Both the position numbers and the translations under genes were made by a program. A DNA stretch of 64,000 bases from Acheta domesticus (Eukaryota; Arthropoda; Insecta; Orthoptera; Gryllidae), in the NCBI GenBank assembly GCA_031308135.1, contig JAHLJT010000631.1, positions 194,980,685-195,044,684 of the forward strand, written 5' to 3'. How positions within the stretch are numbered: position 1 is the first letter of the stretch; each line of letters starts with the position of its first letter. Shown here one piece after another: positions 34,269 to 44,169 of this stretch. The notes under the pieces are model-generated. The model searched no databases. It had not been told where the DNA came from and saw only the letters and a list, made by a program, of their open reading frames with translations.

Positions 34269-34680
34269 TACCGGCAAAGGTGGCTCAGAGCATCAACTGA
34301 AGCCGTTGCAGTGCCACTAAACGGAGCTCGTAGGTGAGGCAGAATTTTCGCCACTAACTACATCGCTAGGTCGAACTCAGTCTAGCGGCCGACTGCTTTA
34401 CTCGGTAGTTTCTGATGCTTTCTTCGTTCAACACCAGGAGAATACACTTAACTACCACAGATGACCGGAGCTCAGAATTCGTCCCGGCGGGGTAGGTGCC
34501 TGACTGGAGGGAGATATCTGGTTGAGGAAAATCTCGCAAGCCGACGGTAGGTCGGCGCCGGATCTCGCCATCCAACGCGGGAAGACTACCACCATCTACC
34601 AAAGAAACCATGCACTACACTTGCGGGACTATTGACCTTAGCCGTTGAGGCGCAGGGAATCACTAACAATCAATCAACCT
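34269..34680 (+). repeat. tRNA-derived SINE, subfamily A, complete to the tail
   Basis: A box TGGCTCAGAGCATCAACTG (34281-34299). It lacks a clear B box because of a deletion after AACGGAG. The 3' half has GTAGGTCGGCGCCGG, TGCACTACACTTGCGGG, TGACCTTAGCCGTTGAGG and the CAATCAATC tail. It was inserted directly at the tail of the preceding copy. Confidence 0.8.
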
Positions 34681-34892
34681 TTAAGTTAGGTTGGCAGCAG
34701 TTCGTGTTTTAGTTCCTGTAAGAAGATGCTACGGGAGAGCGCAACACTGTAAAGATCTTCACCATGGAATATGGGAGTTGAAAGGGCCTGACCTTCCCAC
34801 TACTCCGCTCCGCGACTCGTCCGTTCTCGCTTGTCCCCATAACGTCCCGCCTATTCCGCCCGGATTTGATCGACTCCGTCCCATCCTGCACC
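34681..34892. other. Spacer with a duplicated GC-rich block
   Basis: Contains TCCCGCCTATTCCGCCCGG and TTTGATCGACTCCGTCCC (34843-34888), a second copy of the block in front of the SINE at 33443. The repeat of both block and SINE head points to a local segmental duplication. Confidence 0.5.
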
Positions 34893-35190
34893 ACACCAGC
34901 AAAAGTCGCTCAGAGCATCAACTATGTCACTGCAGTACCTCTGAACGAGATGTCCTAGAATTTGAGTCACGACGGTTGCAGGATATATTACACTAGCTAC
35001 ACAACTAGGTCGAATTCAGCCACTATCTGGAGGAGATTTTTGACGGTCGGTTGCTCTAATCAGATGTTTTCCTTGGTGTCTCCAGGGAACATCAGGCGAA
35101 TGCCGGAGCAGTACCCTAACAAACGAACCATGGAATGCGCGCGATATTTCCTTCTTCTCCCATGTCATATCCTCACCCCGACGCAGGTTA
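34893..35190 (+). repeat. tRNA-derived SINE, subfamily B, 5' half
   Basis: A box GTCGCTCAGAGCATCAACT, then TGTCACTGCAG..CCTCTGA, a decayed B box (TTTGAGTCACGACGG), ACTAGGTCGAATTCAGCCACT and the CATCAGGCGAATGCCGG block. The 3' half is missing. Confidence 0.72.
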
Positions 35191-36300
35191 TTCTCTGCTT
35201 CTTTCCTTCCCGTTCTTTCTCGCATTTGTCGGTGCGTATGTCACATTCCTTCTCGCATATGTAAAACGAACTATTTGAACATTTTTTAAATTGAAATGCT
35301 TGAATTACTGCTCTGTGCGTAGGTGTAACCACCCTCTTTCGTATCGGCCGATCATCTCTCGCGTCTCCAGCCCCATTTCATCTCTACTTCCATTACGATT
35401 CACTCCGCTCCGCTGCTTCCAGTTCCGCCCCGCTCTACCCTGCTCTTCCACTCTCTGCTCCTCTCCGCCTTTCTCCTCCCCTTTTCGCTTCTATCTTCCG
35501 CCACCCCTCCGAGCCCCACTATGTACTTCTCTGCTCCGATTCTCGTGTTTTATCTGCACTAACTGAACTTCTTCCAACCGATTACTGATCTGTGCGTGTC
35601 TGTAACCAGCTTCCGTCTCAGTCTACCATGCATCATTCATCACAGACTCATTTAATCTTTATTTTCATAACGATACGCCCCACCCTGTTCTGATCCGCTT
35701 CACTCCTTTCCATTACACACTCTTTTTTTCTCTCTCACTCTTAGTTTCTCTCTGCCCCTCTCAACTTATTCTTTGCCGTCATGGCCTTCATGCTTCGTCC
35801 CGCCCAGCCCCGTTACATCTCAAGTTCTCATACCGGTTCTCTCCATTCCGCGACACAAATTCCCCCCATTGTACTTAAAGTTCACTCTTTTCTGCCCAAC
35901 TCCTCAATCCGGCCAGCTGTTCCCTGTGATACTTCGCTTCGCCGAGTTGTTCACTGCTCCGCTCCACTCCACGCCACTCTGGTTCTGCCTCGTCTGGGTA
36001 CGCTCACTAAATCTCTCTTAATGGCCTCTCATTCTCTGCCTTGCTGTGTCCATCATCCCCCGTCTCGAGCCGCTAGGTCGTCTACCGATTCGTTTTGGTT
36101 TGCTCAAGCCACATCGCTTCTGACCACTGGCACATTCCTACCTCGCTGTCTTGCATTCAGTTTGATAGGTGCCGATTAGCTCCGCGCCCTCTCTTCAGAG
36201 TCTTTAATCCGCAACGTCCCCTTGCACTACCTTCTATACCTGCTTACTTTTGTTTTCGCTCTGCGTCTTGTATATCTTCCACTGCTTCCACGCAGGTAGA
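35191..36300. repeat. C-rich degenerate repeat region
   Basis: Between about 35330 and 36270 the plus strand is rich in CTCCGC, TCCACTC and CCGCCC words similar to those at 51.9-53.9 kb, but no fixed period could be read. The Ser/Pro/Leu-rich frames (up to 132 codons) are explained by composition. Confidence 0.5.
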
Positions 36301-36850
36301 GGGCCAGGTTATTGTGATTCTTCTTACTGTCTGAAATTTGTATCACGGAAAAATCACGAACATTTTGAGCAATTTTTCTAGAATAATGAATCAGATCTCT
36401 GAAAGATACTAATATTCTTGTGTTATTATCACAATACTTGGAATAAACAGATTCTCAATTAAATCATTCTAGATATATTCATGGACTTAAGAAAAAATCG
36501 TGACAAACAAAAAATTCTATTCAAAAGTTATAACTTTCTTCGTTATAACTTTTTCATATCCTAGTACATTCGTAATTGTTTTAATGTTTTGTTTGAGATG
36601 AAAAAACAGATTTTAGTGTATCCTGATAACGAAACGTGACATAAATTACATTACTAAAATAAGTGGTTTATCGTCATGCGGTAGTACGTTAATCATACTG
36701 TAACCGCTAAAGCCGTTTACAGCAAGAAAATATCAGTTTTTTTTTCGTAAACGCGTTCTGTTATTTTAAGATCTAGTAGTTACAACACTAACCGAGAGAG
36801 AACGCCAGGCGACGTACATAGTTTTAAAATAAGCTAACAGGAGCGCTTAT
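36301..36850. other. AT-rich intergenic DNA
   Basis: Nothing recognised. Confidence 0.5.
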
Positions 36851-37503
36851 CACTAGTACTAAAAGCGTGATAACGAAATCGGCCAGCGGAACGATGCGAT
36901 CGACCAATGGGAATAAAGCAAACGAATATTGGAGAATTTAGAACAAGAAGAGACCAACTCGGCCATTTTACCGAAAGTCAGCGGAACGAGAAGGTGCTCC
37001 GAACTACTCTGGACAAACTTTTGGATCGACGGACCACGCCAGTTCAAGATTTCGACAGTACACAAGCTTTTAGAAAAGGTAACTCATCTTATTATTATGA
37101 TAATTTATTCATGAGAGGGAATAAATAAAATACATGAAACGTGGATAATTTAAAAAAAAAGAAGAATACTTAACAAGAGTGATGCTATGAATTGAAACAA
37201 AAAGAAATGTAACGAGTAGCTAATTGAAATAGAAATGTTACAAGCAATGTGTGATTTATTGCAGCTTTTTTGTATAAGAATACTTGAACCAGCTCGAATA
37301 AAATTCGATCATTGGACGTTACTGCAACGCCGACGCCAACGACGCGAGTCCCGAGGAGAACGGTGCAGTCAACGGGATCTTCTCGTGTTCGAGTTCCTCT
37401 CCGGACGACCCTGAAAAACTTCAAGGCTTCGCACGTTGCGGGAGACATCGTGAGTTCGGCAAACCCTTTTCAAGTTAACGGCAGAAACGTGGGCCAGATG
37501 TAA
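36851..37503. other. Moderately GC-rich unique segment, possible exons
   Basis: A CCAAT motif lies at 36903-36907. An open segment follows and ends at a plausible splice donor AAAAG|GTAACT (37078/37079), and an acceptor-like TTATTGCAG lies at 37255-37263. Neither half encodes anything I recognise, and pairing the two sites is speculative. Confidence 0.2.
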
Positions 37504-39274
37504 AACGATTTTAGTATCATATTTCACTAGATGGTTAACTGTAATATTGCTTGACTTTATTCATGAGTTTTTTTGAATACATATCCGTGTGCCAAATCGA
37601 ATTACAGTTTCGTTACTGGACGCAGATATTTAAAAAGTGTTACTGGAAAATAAATTCAGAAGTAAGGATAGACAATTATTCAATTGATTGACATATTGTG
37701 TCGGATGCAAAGTTCAACTGTGTAGCATTTAACTTAACATTTTGTTTTTTTTTAAGTCTGAGATCTCATAAGAGTAAATTAATTTAACTTTGCTTAGTGT
37801 TGGTAAGATTAGACATTGTAATAACGATAACAGTTATGCATTCTAATTGAATCAAGTGAGTTTGTTAGAACAAGTAGAAGATTGATATTTTTTTTTAATA
37901 GAACATGGTATTGATATTATCGATTTATGTTTTACACGAATGGTAATTTCAGGTACAACATTTTGAGTGTGTATTATTCTATGTGTATTTCAGGAAATGT
38001 GTGTAGAGATAATCGTGTATTAGTTATGTATTATTGGAATTCCGATTCTTGAATCCATTCTTTTGAATTTAATTGGAAGATTTCAAGGGTTTATTTGCAA
38101 TTAGATTTTTCTTACATGTTGTAACAATTTTTGGTTTTTTTTTGCATATCAGATTCAAACAGGACATTAATAGTCAATTCATGTTATGTTGATGTACTAA
38201 TTTTCAGTACAGAATATATTGTTTGTTGTTATTTTCGTAAAACATACGACAAAAGTGTTCTTAATCTATCCCAGTGTACTAAATCTTGAACCCTTCCCCT
38301 TGGAAAGAACGTCTGCTAGGACCTTCTTATATGATGCGTTGTGGCTTAACTTTATTAAAGCCACAACAACGAGTAACAAGGGAGAATTACTCGAGTCACC
38401 CGTCTCCTCCCATACGCGAGGTAATTTTACCCCAATTGTTGGACCAGGCGCTAGGTGGTTGGTTACTGCCTCACCCATCGTGCCATCGCCCGACATTGGG
38501 AGGGAGACAAAAAGGAAAGGTGGTGACAATACGTATCACATTGGTCTCGATATCTCAGCATTTTCTTCGATAACGAATATTGGAATCTGAACTTCTTAAT
38601 GTACATGTTAATAGTTTGTAGATCTAATGGAAACGAAATAGAGCTTCGAATGATTTAATGGGAGAGATGTTGACTCTGGATGTGGTAGAGAAATGTTTCT
38701 AATTCTTTCGCTGAATCTCTGCAAAAAAACGAAACGAATTACGAGTGTTAGAATATGTATACGAAAGAATCAGTGATCATTGAATAGACTGATAAGTTTT
38801 ACCTACTCTGGGAGTGGGGAAAGGCAGTTTTTGTACTTATTTCGGTTAACAACGGTGGCTCTTCTTTCAACACACAATTTTTTTTGCGGGAAAGCAGCTA
38901 CGATTTCTTAGAAACTACTGTTTTCTGCCAACCCTCTCAAGTGAAAAGCTAATCTCCATGGCGCGCTAATACATATGCACTCATGCTTCCTTCTATAAGC
39001 CGAGAATACGACGACTATGACATTACTATTGTGAAGTTTTGAATTTTACTACAATGCTCGGGTGCGCCTAAATGGAAACCTCCAAGGTTTTCTGAGAAGT
39101 TCGGATAGTAATAAGGTGGCTTTCCAGGTGACCAGAAAGTTCTGCAATCTTGCAGTCGTGTTTAAAAACATTTTTCAAACAGTTAAAAATCTGACGCCAA
39201 AGAATTTGTCCCAAAGCACATCGTTGAAAGAAGTAACTCTACTCATTTGTTGGAAATTTCCAAAGCGCCAGTCC
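37504..39274. other. AT-rich intergenic DNA up to the P-type element
   Basis: No gene recognised. A 10-bp hairpin (GTTGTGGCTT / AAGCCACAAC, 38338-38367) lies in a GC-richer patch at 38280-38520. Confidence 0.5.
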
Positions 39275-39282
39275 AGCGTGCC
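39275..39282. repeat. 8-bp target duplication, left (AGCGTGCC)
   Basis: AGCGTGCC stands immediately before the element and again at 41176-41183 immediately after it. P-family transposons duplicate 8 bp on insertion. Confidence 0.9.
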
Positions 39283-41175
39283 CATAGAGGAGAGATACAA
39301 CTAGAGTGCGCATGAGCCTACTGCGCAGGTTTCAACATGAGATGGTCGTAAGTTACGTGACTTTGGGACACCGGCAGCTCGTGCTGTGTGGTGCTGTATG
39401 TAGCTTTTCGTGCTGTTTGCTGTTTGTGGTGCTTCAGCGTAATTATTTTGTGACGTTGTGGATATTTGTTCACTGCTTACGATCCAAAATTATTTTTCTT
39501 TTCAGGAAGTGCAATAATAATTTAACTTTGCAAATTGTGTTCCACAGGATGAAACAACTGTTAAATGTCAGTTCACGCCAGTATGCAAGTGTGCCACAAG
39601 TAAATGATCCTGAACTGGGCAGTGAGGTACCAACTGACCGTATGTACTTGCCATCAGTACACAATCGTGAAACTAGATTGTCTCCCTATGTTGTGGACAT
39701 TGTAACTTATATTGGAGGATTTTTAGTTACAAAGTTGCAAAAGTCTCTTGCTTATGTAGACTGTAAGCTAGTTCTTTGCCGGACTGATACTGATGAAGGA
39801 TCATATTCCTTCATCCAGAGGAAAGATAATTATGGACTGAAATACCCTTTTGCAGATGTTATAAAAATCTGCAAAAGTGCAGAGGCAGAAGTAAGAATAC
39901 TTCAGGGAAGAGTTGACATTTTTAAAAAGGCAGCATGTAGTATAATTGTAAATAGATGTCTGAGAGAATTTGTGAATAGTTCTGTTTTTAGTAATTTAAC
40001 ATATTATATTATTGGCGATAATGAATCACAGGATGTATTTAATAAAGGCAATATTGTTTAAATATATTGACATAAGATTAAAACATGTAGGAAGAGAGCA
40101 CATCCAAATTTACCAAAAAAATAGTATGGATCACTTAACAAGAAAATGATTTTATTTAGAGGGCATTAATCCTATGTGTATTTACTGGTGTAAGTAGTGT
40201 TTATAGTATGTTAGTGTTAGTAATTTGTATGATTGTAGTTGATTTTTATTAGTAAATTCTTTGAAAAATATGTATCTCTGCTTCCAGGTCAAAAACCCCC
40301 ATTTCGATCAGGTTTTTGTCCAGTTTTCCTGATCCATTGAGCAAATGCTAAGATGTCCCCTTTTGGACATAAATGTAGCTTCACTACGCCCACGTTTTCT
40401 TGAGCTTACTTGCTAGTAGTGGTAGGAGTAAAGCCAGTGGGATGTTACTGTTGTTAGTATTACAAAGAAAAAAATAAAACATGCAGTATGTTTATCAATG
40501 CAAATAGATTTTATATAACCTTGGGAGGGAAAATGTCTAATATTATAGTTAAAATATTGAAGCTCAAGAAAGTGAGTGAAGATGGAACTTTTCCCCCAAA
40601 TATTACATACAGTTTTTAGTGTTTTTGACTAAATAAATCAAAATATAAATCAAAGGTACAAGCCTTTTTCCCTCTACAAATTCTTGAAATATCATTTTGA
40701 TAACTTACTATTATAAATGACACTGATGTGAATCTTCAATAGTAGAATGTCTAACATTGAGTAATAGAAATTTGGATTAATGCATCCCATGGAGTCAAAT
40801 TATTTTACAAATATATTTTATTTATAGACATGTGTAATTGTACTTGTAAAACAGGTTTAGTGGAGTATGCGGTTGAAAGTGTCAAGTTGGACAAAAATCG
40901 GAATTTTCATGTACTTGAGCAAATAGAGCAGAAAAACTTAAATTCACTTTTCTGCTATAAGCAACATTTTTAGGGTTGCTTAATAAATGAGAAAATAACG
41001 CTGGAATGAAACACCTTAAGTACGTATAAAAATAAATCGTTTAATGCGAGACGGGTGTTCTTGTAGATGCCAGCTAGCTGTCCCAAAGTCACGTGACACT
41101 GGCGCGAGAGATGTTGATACCCGGCCGGGCCTTCTGAGCAGCTCGGTGCGCACTCTAGTATATCTCTCCTCTATG
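39283..41175 (+). mobile_element. P-element-family transposon, internally deleted, complete ends
   Basis: This 1893-bp element lies between perfect 8-bp duplications AGCGTGCC. Its terminal inverted repeats begin CATAGAGGAGAGATA and continue, after a small length difference, with ACTAGAGTGCGCA at both ends (39283-39313 and 41145-41175). A second inverted pair, ACGTGACTTTGGGACA (39354-39369 and, inverted, 41079-41094), lies about 70 bp inside, comparable to the internal inverted repeats that P elements carry. Ends beginning CA, the 8-bp duplication and a P-type transposase C-terminus agree. The N-terminal THAP and catalytic exons are missing, so it depends on another copy. Its matching target duplications suggest a fairly recent insertion. 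Confidence 0.9.
39549..40061 (+). CDS. P-element transposase, C-terminal exon only
   Basis: After an acceptor-like TTGTGTTCCACAG the frame runs to TAA at 40059-40061. The open frame extends upstream to 39306, but that part lies in the terminal repeat and probable intron. The conserved block VVDIVTYIGGFLVTKLQKS, a Cys pair (DCKLVLC), the SFIQRKDNYGLKYP motif and ADVIKICKSAEAEVR match the C-terminal domain of P/THAP9-type transposases. That domain follows the RNase-H-like and GTP-binding insertion domains in complete proteins. Both of those and the THAP zinc finger are absent here. No stop or frameshift breaks this exon. On its own it should not catalyse transposition, though a short product could in principle be made. 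Confidence 0.78.
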   Translation: MKQLLNVSSRQYASVPQVNDPELGSEVPTDRMYLPSVHNRETRLSPYVVDIVTYIGGFLVTKLQKSLAYVDCKLVLCRTDTDEGSYSFIQRKDNYGLKYPFADVIKICKSAEAEVRILQGRVDIFKKAACSIIVNRCLREFVNSSVFSNLTYYIIGDNESQDVFNKGNIV

Positions 41176-41183
41176 AGCGTGCC
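41176..41183. repeat. 8-bp target duplication, right (AGCGTGCC)
   Basis: An exact copy of the octamer at 39275-39282, directly after the inverted terminus CTCCTCTATG. Confidence 0.9.
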
Positions 41184-41525
41184 ACGTTTGAAATGTATGT
41201 TCTCTGCTGGTAATTAACGCCAAAGACTGTTATAAATAACTGATTTAGTCGAACGGCGCCAAATTTGAACCATTTTTTGCCGCTCATGCCAACAGTAGAT
41301 AAACTTAAAAAACGGAAAATTAAATAAATAAATAAATATAAATAAATTAAAATACATATTAATCACAATGTTATCGAAAAGTCACAAACTAAATAAAAAC
41401 TTAACGCAACTTAGATAATTAGCACGCATCAAAGAAATAAAGCTTCTAAGCACAGCCAAAATTATATATTATTTATTGTTTATTTAAAATGTTCTTGTTA
41501 AGATGTGTAATTTTTTGAGATCTCT
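41184..41525. other. AT-rich intergenic DNA
   Basis: Includes short AAAT-type runs near 41320-41345. Nothing else recognised. Confidence 0.5.
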
Positions 41526-41554
41526 AATGAACGGACTTAAGAAGTCCGTTCATT
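41526..41554. other. 13-bp perfect hairpin
   Basis: AATGAACGGACTT (41526-41538) and its exact complement AAGTCCGTTCATT (41542-41554) enclose a three-base loop. It lies just before a CpG-rich patch. A structural or regulatory role is possible but unsupported. Confidence 0.55.
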
Positions 41555-42100
41555 GGCGTGCATTGCAATACGCATTGCGAAAGGCTATCTTAGCGAGGCG
41601 GCCCCAGTTGAATATCAGCGAGCATTGAAGGCCGTTATTGATGCACCCTGCGTTCTCCGCCGCAATGAAATAATCCAGCGACCAAGTTGAGCGCTCGGCG
41701 ACCAGTAGTTTATCATCCCTCGCGCCACATGGGTCTCAGATCCCGACGCACTTCGGAAGCCACGCTCCATCTGTTTGGCCAATGGCTGGGCTTCGTTCCC
41801 CTCGCCACCCCCCCCCCCTCCAGCGCCGCTCGGCCCACCTTCGCTACGTGCGCGAACAGTTAGCGGGATCAAGTGCATTGCGCGCATTACGGCGATGGTC
41901 GCCATTACGCGAGGCGATGTTCCCTTTCCACCCGCCATTACGCCGCGGGAGATAACTGATAACCGGTCGGTGTGGGGGCGGCGCGGGGCTGAGGGGCGGC
42001 GGCTGACTGCAAGCGGCGAACTCGCCGGCTGTTTGGTGCACAATGCACCTCTCCCGAGCATTTGTAAGGCATGCTGAGCTTGGGTACGTGACTTTCGAAA
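41555..42100. other. CpG-rich island
   Basis: Unique GC-rich, CpG-dense sequence, most dense at 41760-42010. The 166-codon minus frame and its overlaps show no family resemblance. Likely a promoter island or other unmethylated region. No TATA box found. Confidence 0.35.
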
Positions 42101-42227
42101 AGCGACTGAAGCCATCGACGTGGGAGTGGTAGGAATAACAGAGGCATCGAAAGAGGAAGTGTTTGTGTGATTCTGATGATATGTTTTTTGTTTCTTCTTT
42201 TTTATTCTTTCGTCAAGCTGTGTATTA

Positions 42228-42973
42228 CAGTGGCGTACCGTGACTCGTGTGTTTGGGGATGCTCAACAATAACGCCAAATGAACATTTCATGGTCTTTAA
42301 TGTTCTCTAGAATCTATGTTATCAAAACAAATGTTACAATACTTCAAGAGATTTATGTCAGGAGACTTCTTGAAAGTGAATTATGCAATGGCTCTGCTTT
42401 ATTTCTAATGCGCGATTGGCAATGAGATCACTTGTGAATTTATACATTTCAGATCAAAATAATATTTAATATAGTTAAGGAAGAATTCACCTTCTTCGAT
42501 ATTAATTAAAAATTAGTAGGCAAGCACTATTTCTCCTGTTTGTGCCCACGACCAAGCAGAGAATCCCAAGTGAGAAAGAAAATATTTCACTGACGTCAAG
42601 TGTGCTGTGCTCTCGTGCACAAACGAGCAACTCTCATACGCCACTTTGCTCAGTCGTACGCTAGCGTACAAAACTGGCGAATCTCTAAGGGTGGAGTGAG
42701 GAGGGGAGGGGGGAACCTCGGCGTCTGCGCATGCGTCATTGCCCGTCGCAATCTCGTGGCAGACACTAGAAGCATTTTAGCATCCAAGCAATCGGAGGCC
42801 AGCTTATAATAAAGCGCCGAATTCAATCGTAGGAAATCACATAAAATCAATACAAAACCTTTTTCGCTCAACGGACCACTTGTAAGTTTATCGAAACAAT
42901 ATTTAGCGTTCTTTGATTAATATTTTACGTGGGGATGCTCAGCATCTTAGCGCCCCCTGACGCTAAGCCACTG
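42228..42973. mobile_element. hAT-type MITE with target duplication
   Basis: The left end CAGTGGCGTACCGT (42228) matches the inverted right end CAGTGGCTTAGCGT (42973). Each end also carries GGGGATGCTCA or its complement further in. It is flanked by GTGTATTA (42220-42227) and GTGTATCA (42974-42981), an 8-bp duplication with one mismatch. The 746-bp interior has a GC-rich patch but no transposase. The ends match in style the MITE at 31810 (CAGTGGCG), so the two may share a source. Confidence 0.82.
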
Positions 42974-42981
42974 GTGTATCA

Positions 42982-43820
42982 TAGTGAAAACTCTTCTACC
43001 ATTGTTTGTAATGGTTTAATGACCTTAATGAAACAGACATGCTAATTTTATAACAATTTATTAATTGTTATACATATCTTAACGTTTCGACGATGTTTGG
43101 GGTCTTTTTCAAAATCTAATGTTCAGAAATTATTGACACCGTAGATAAAATTGTAGCATTTAAATAAAAAAATTGTCACTATGATGTAAAATCTTGTAAC
43201 CTCGTAAAATTCATCCAGACAACTGAATGTGAACTCCAGTACAAATACAATTACCACCATTACAAATAATAAGCCATAAAACAAACGTATATATTCATTA
43301 TTGGACAATGATCTTCTTTGATTGCCTCATCGTGAGTTATTAATTTGTCATCTTCGGCAAACTGTTGGGTTCATTGCGTTCAGAATTGCCGTCCTTCCAT
43401 CTGAACTATTCCTGTATTCCTACACTATTCCATTATGGCACATAATACGCTATGTGAATTCAACTCATGAATTTACTTCACATGCTCTTTCGTTACTTCT
43501 TTCATATTCTACTCTCTTAAACAAAATTGGCTGCCAGTATTTTTCGCAACAACACACCTCATAACATTCAAATCTTTTCAATCATGTTGTAAATTCTTTT
43601 TTAAAATTGTGAAAACGCGTTTGACTAGAACAATATTGCTTTAGAATTTAGAAGTGAAGAAAATTCTAATAGTAATACAATATTTTTCTTTTCAAAACCA
43701 CATTCTGTCTTGTTTTTCTGTAATCGAAAACACAATAGTTATTTCAGAACGGAAATTTTTTTTCAAGCCACAACGAGGATTAGAAAATAGAACGCAGTGA
43801 AATAATTTAACATACAATTC
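42982..43820. other. AT-rich intergenic DNA
   Basis: Short hydrophobic frames (for example 43123-43308 on minus) without family resemblance. No repeat recognised. Confidence 0.5.
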
Positions 43821-43828
43821 ACTTATAT

Positions 43829-44161
43829 CAGAGATGTCGAGCTTCCGAGGCCTCACGGGCCAAATCTAAAACATTTAATACGGTCGCGGGTCAGATTTTC
43901 ATTATTCTAACAACCCAAACCCGACTTCCCTGTATTGTTGATCTCGGCACTTTTCCCGGCTGCTCTGCCTCAGCTGGGGGAGGGATGGAACCATGTGTGA
44001 TATCAGGCCATATCATGTATAACGCAGGGAAACACATTGGGATTATTTTGAATTTCTGAATTCACAAGAAAAAAATCCTTAAATCTACATTTCGCGAATT
44101 TTACATTAAGAGAATGTTGCCCCCGCTAGGCGGCCCGCGGGCCGTCAGTTGGCCAGCCCTG
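43829..44161. mobile_element. hAT-type MITE, 333 bp
   Basis: The left end CAGAGATGTCGAGCTTCCG aligns with the inverted right end CAGGGCTGGCCAACTGACG, and both run on into GC-rich CCTCACGGGCC / CCCGCGGGCC blocks. CAG.G.TG.C.A ends are typical of hAT elements. The flanks ACTTATAT (43821-43828) and ACATTTAT (44162-44169) agree at six of eight positions, a decayed 8-bp target duplication. No open frame inside. An older insertion than the MITEs at 31.8 and 42.2 kb. Confidence 0.72.
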
Positions 44162-44169
44162 ACATTTAT

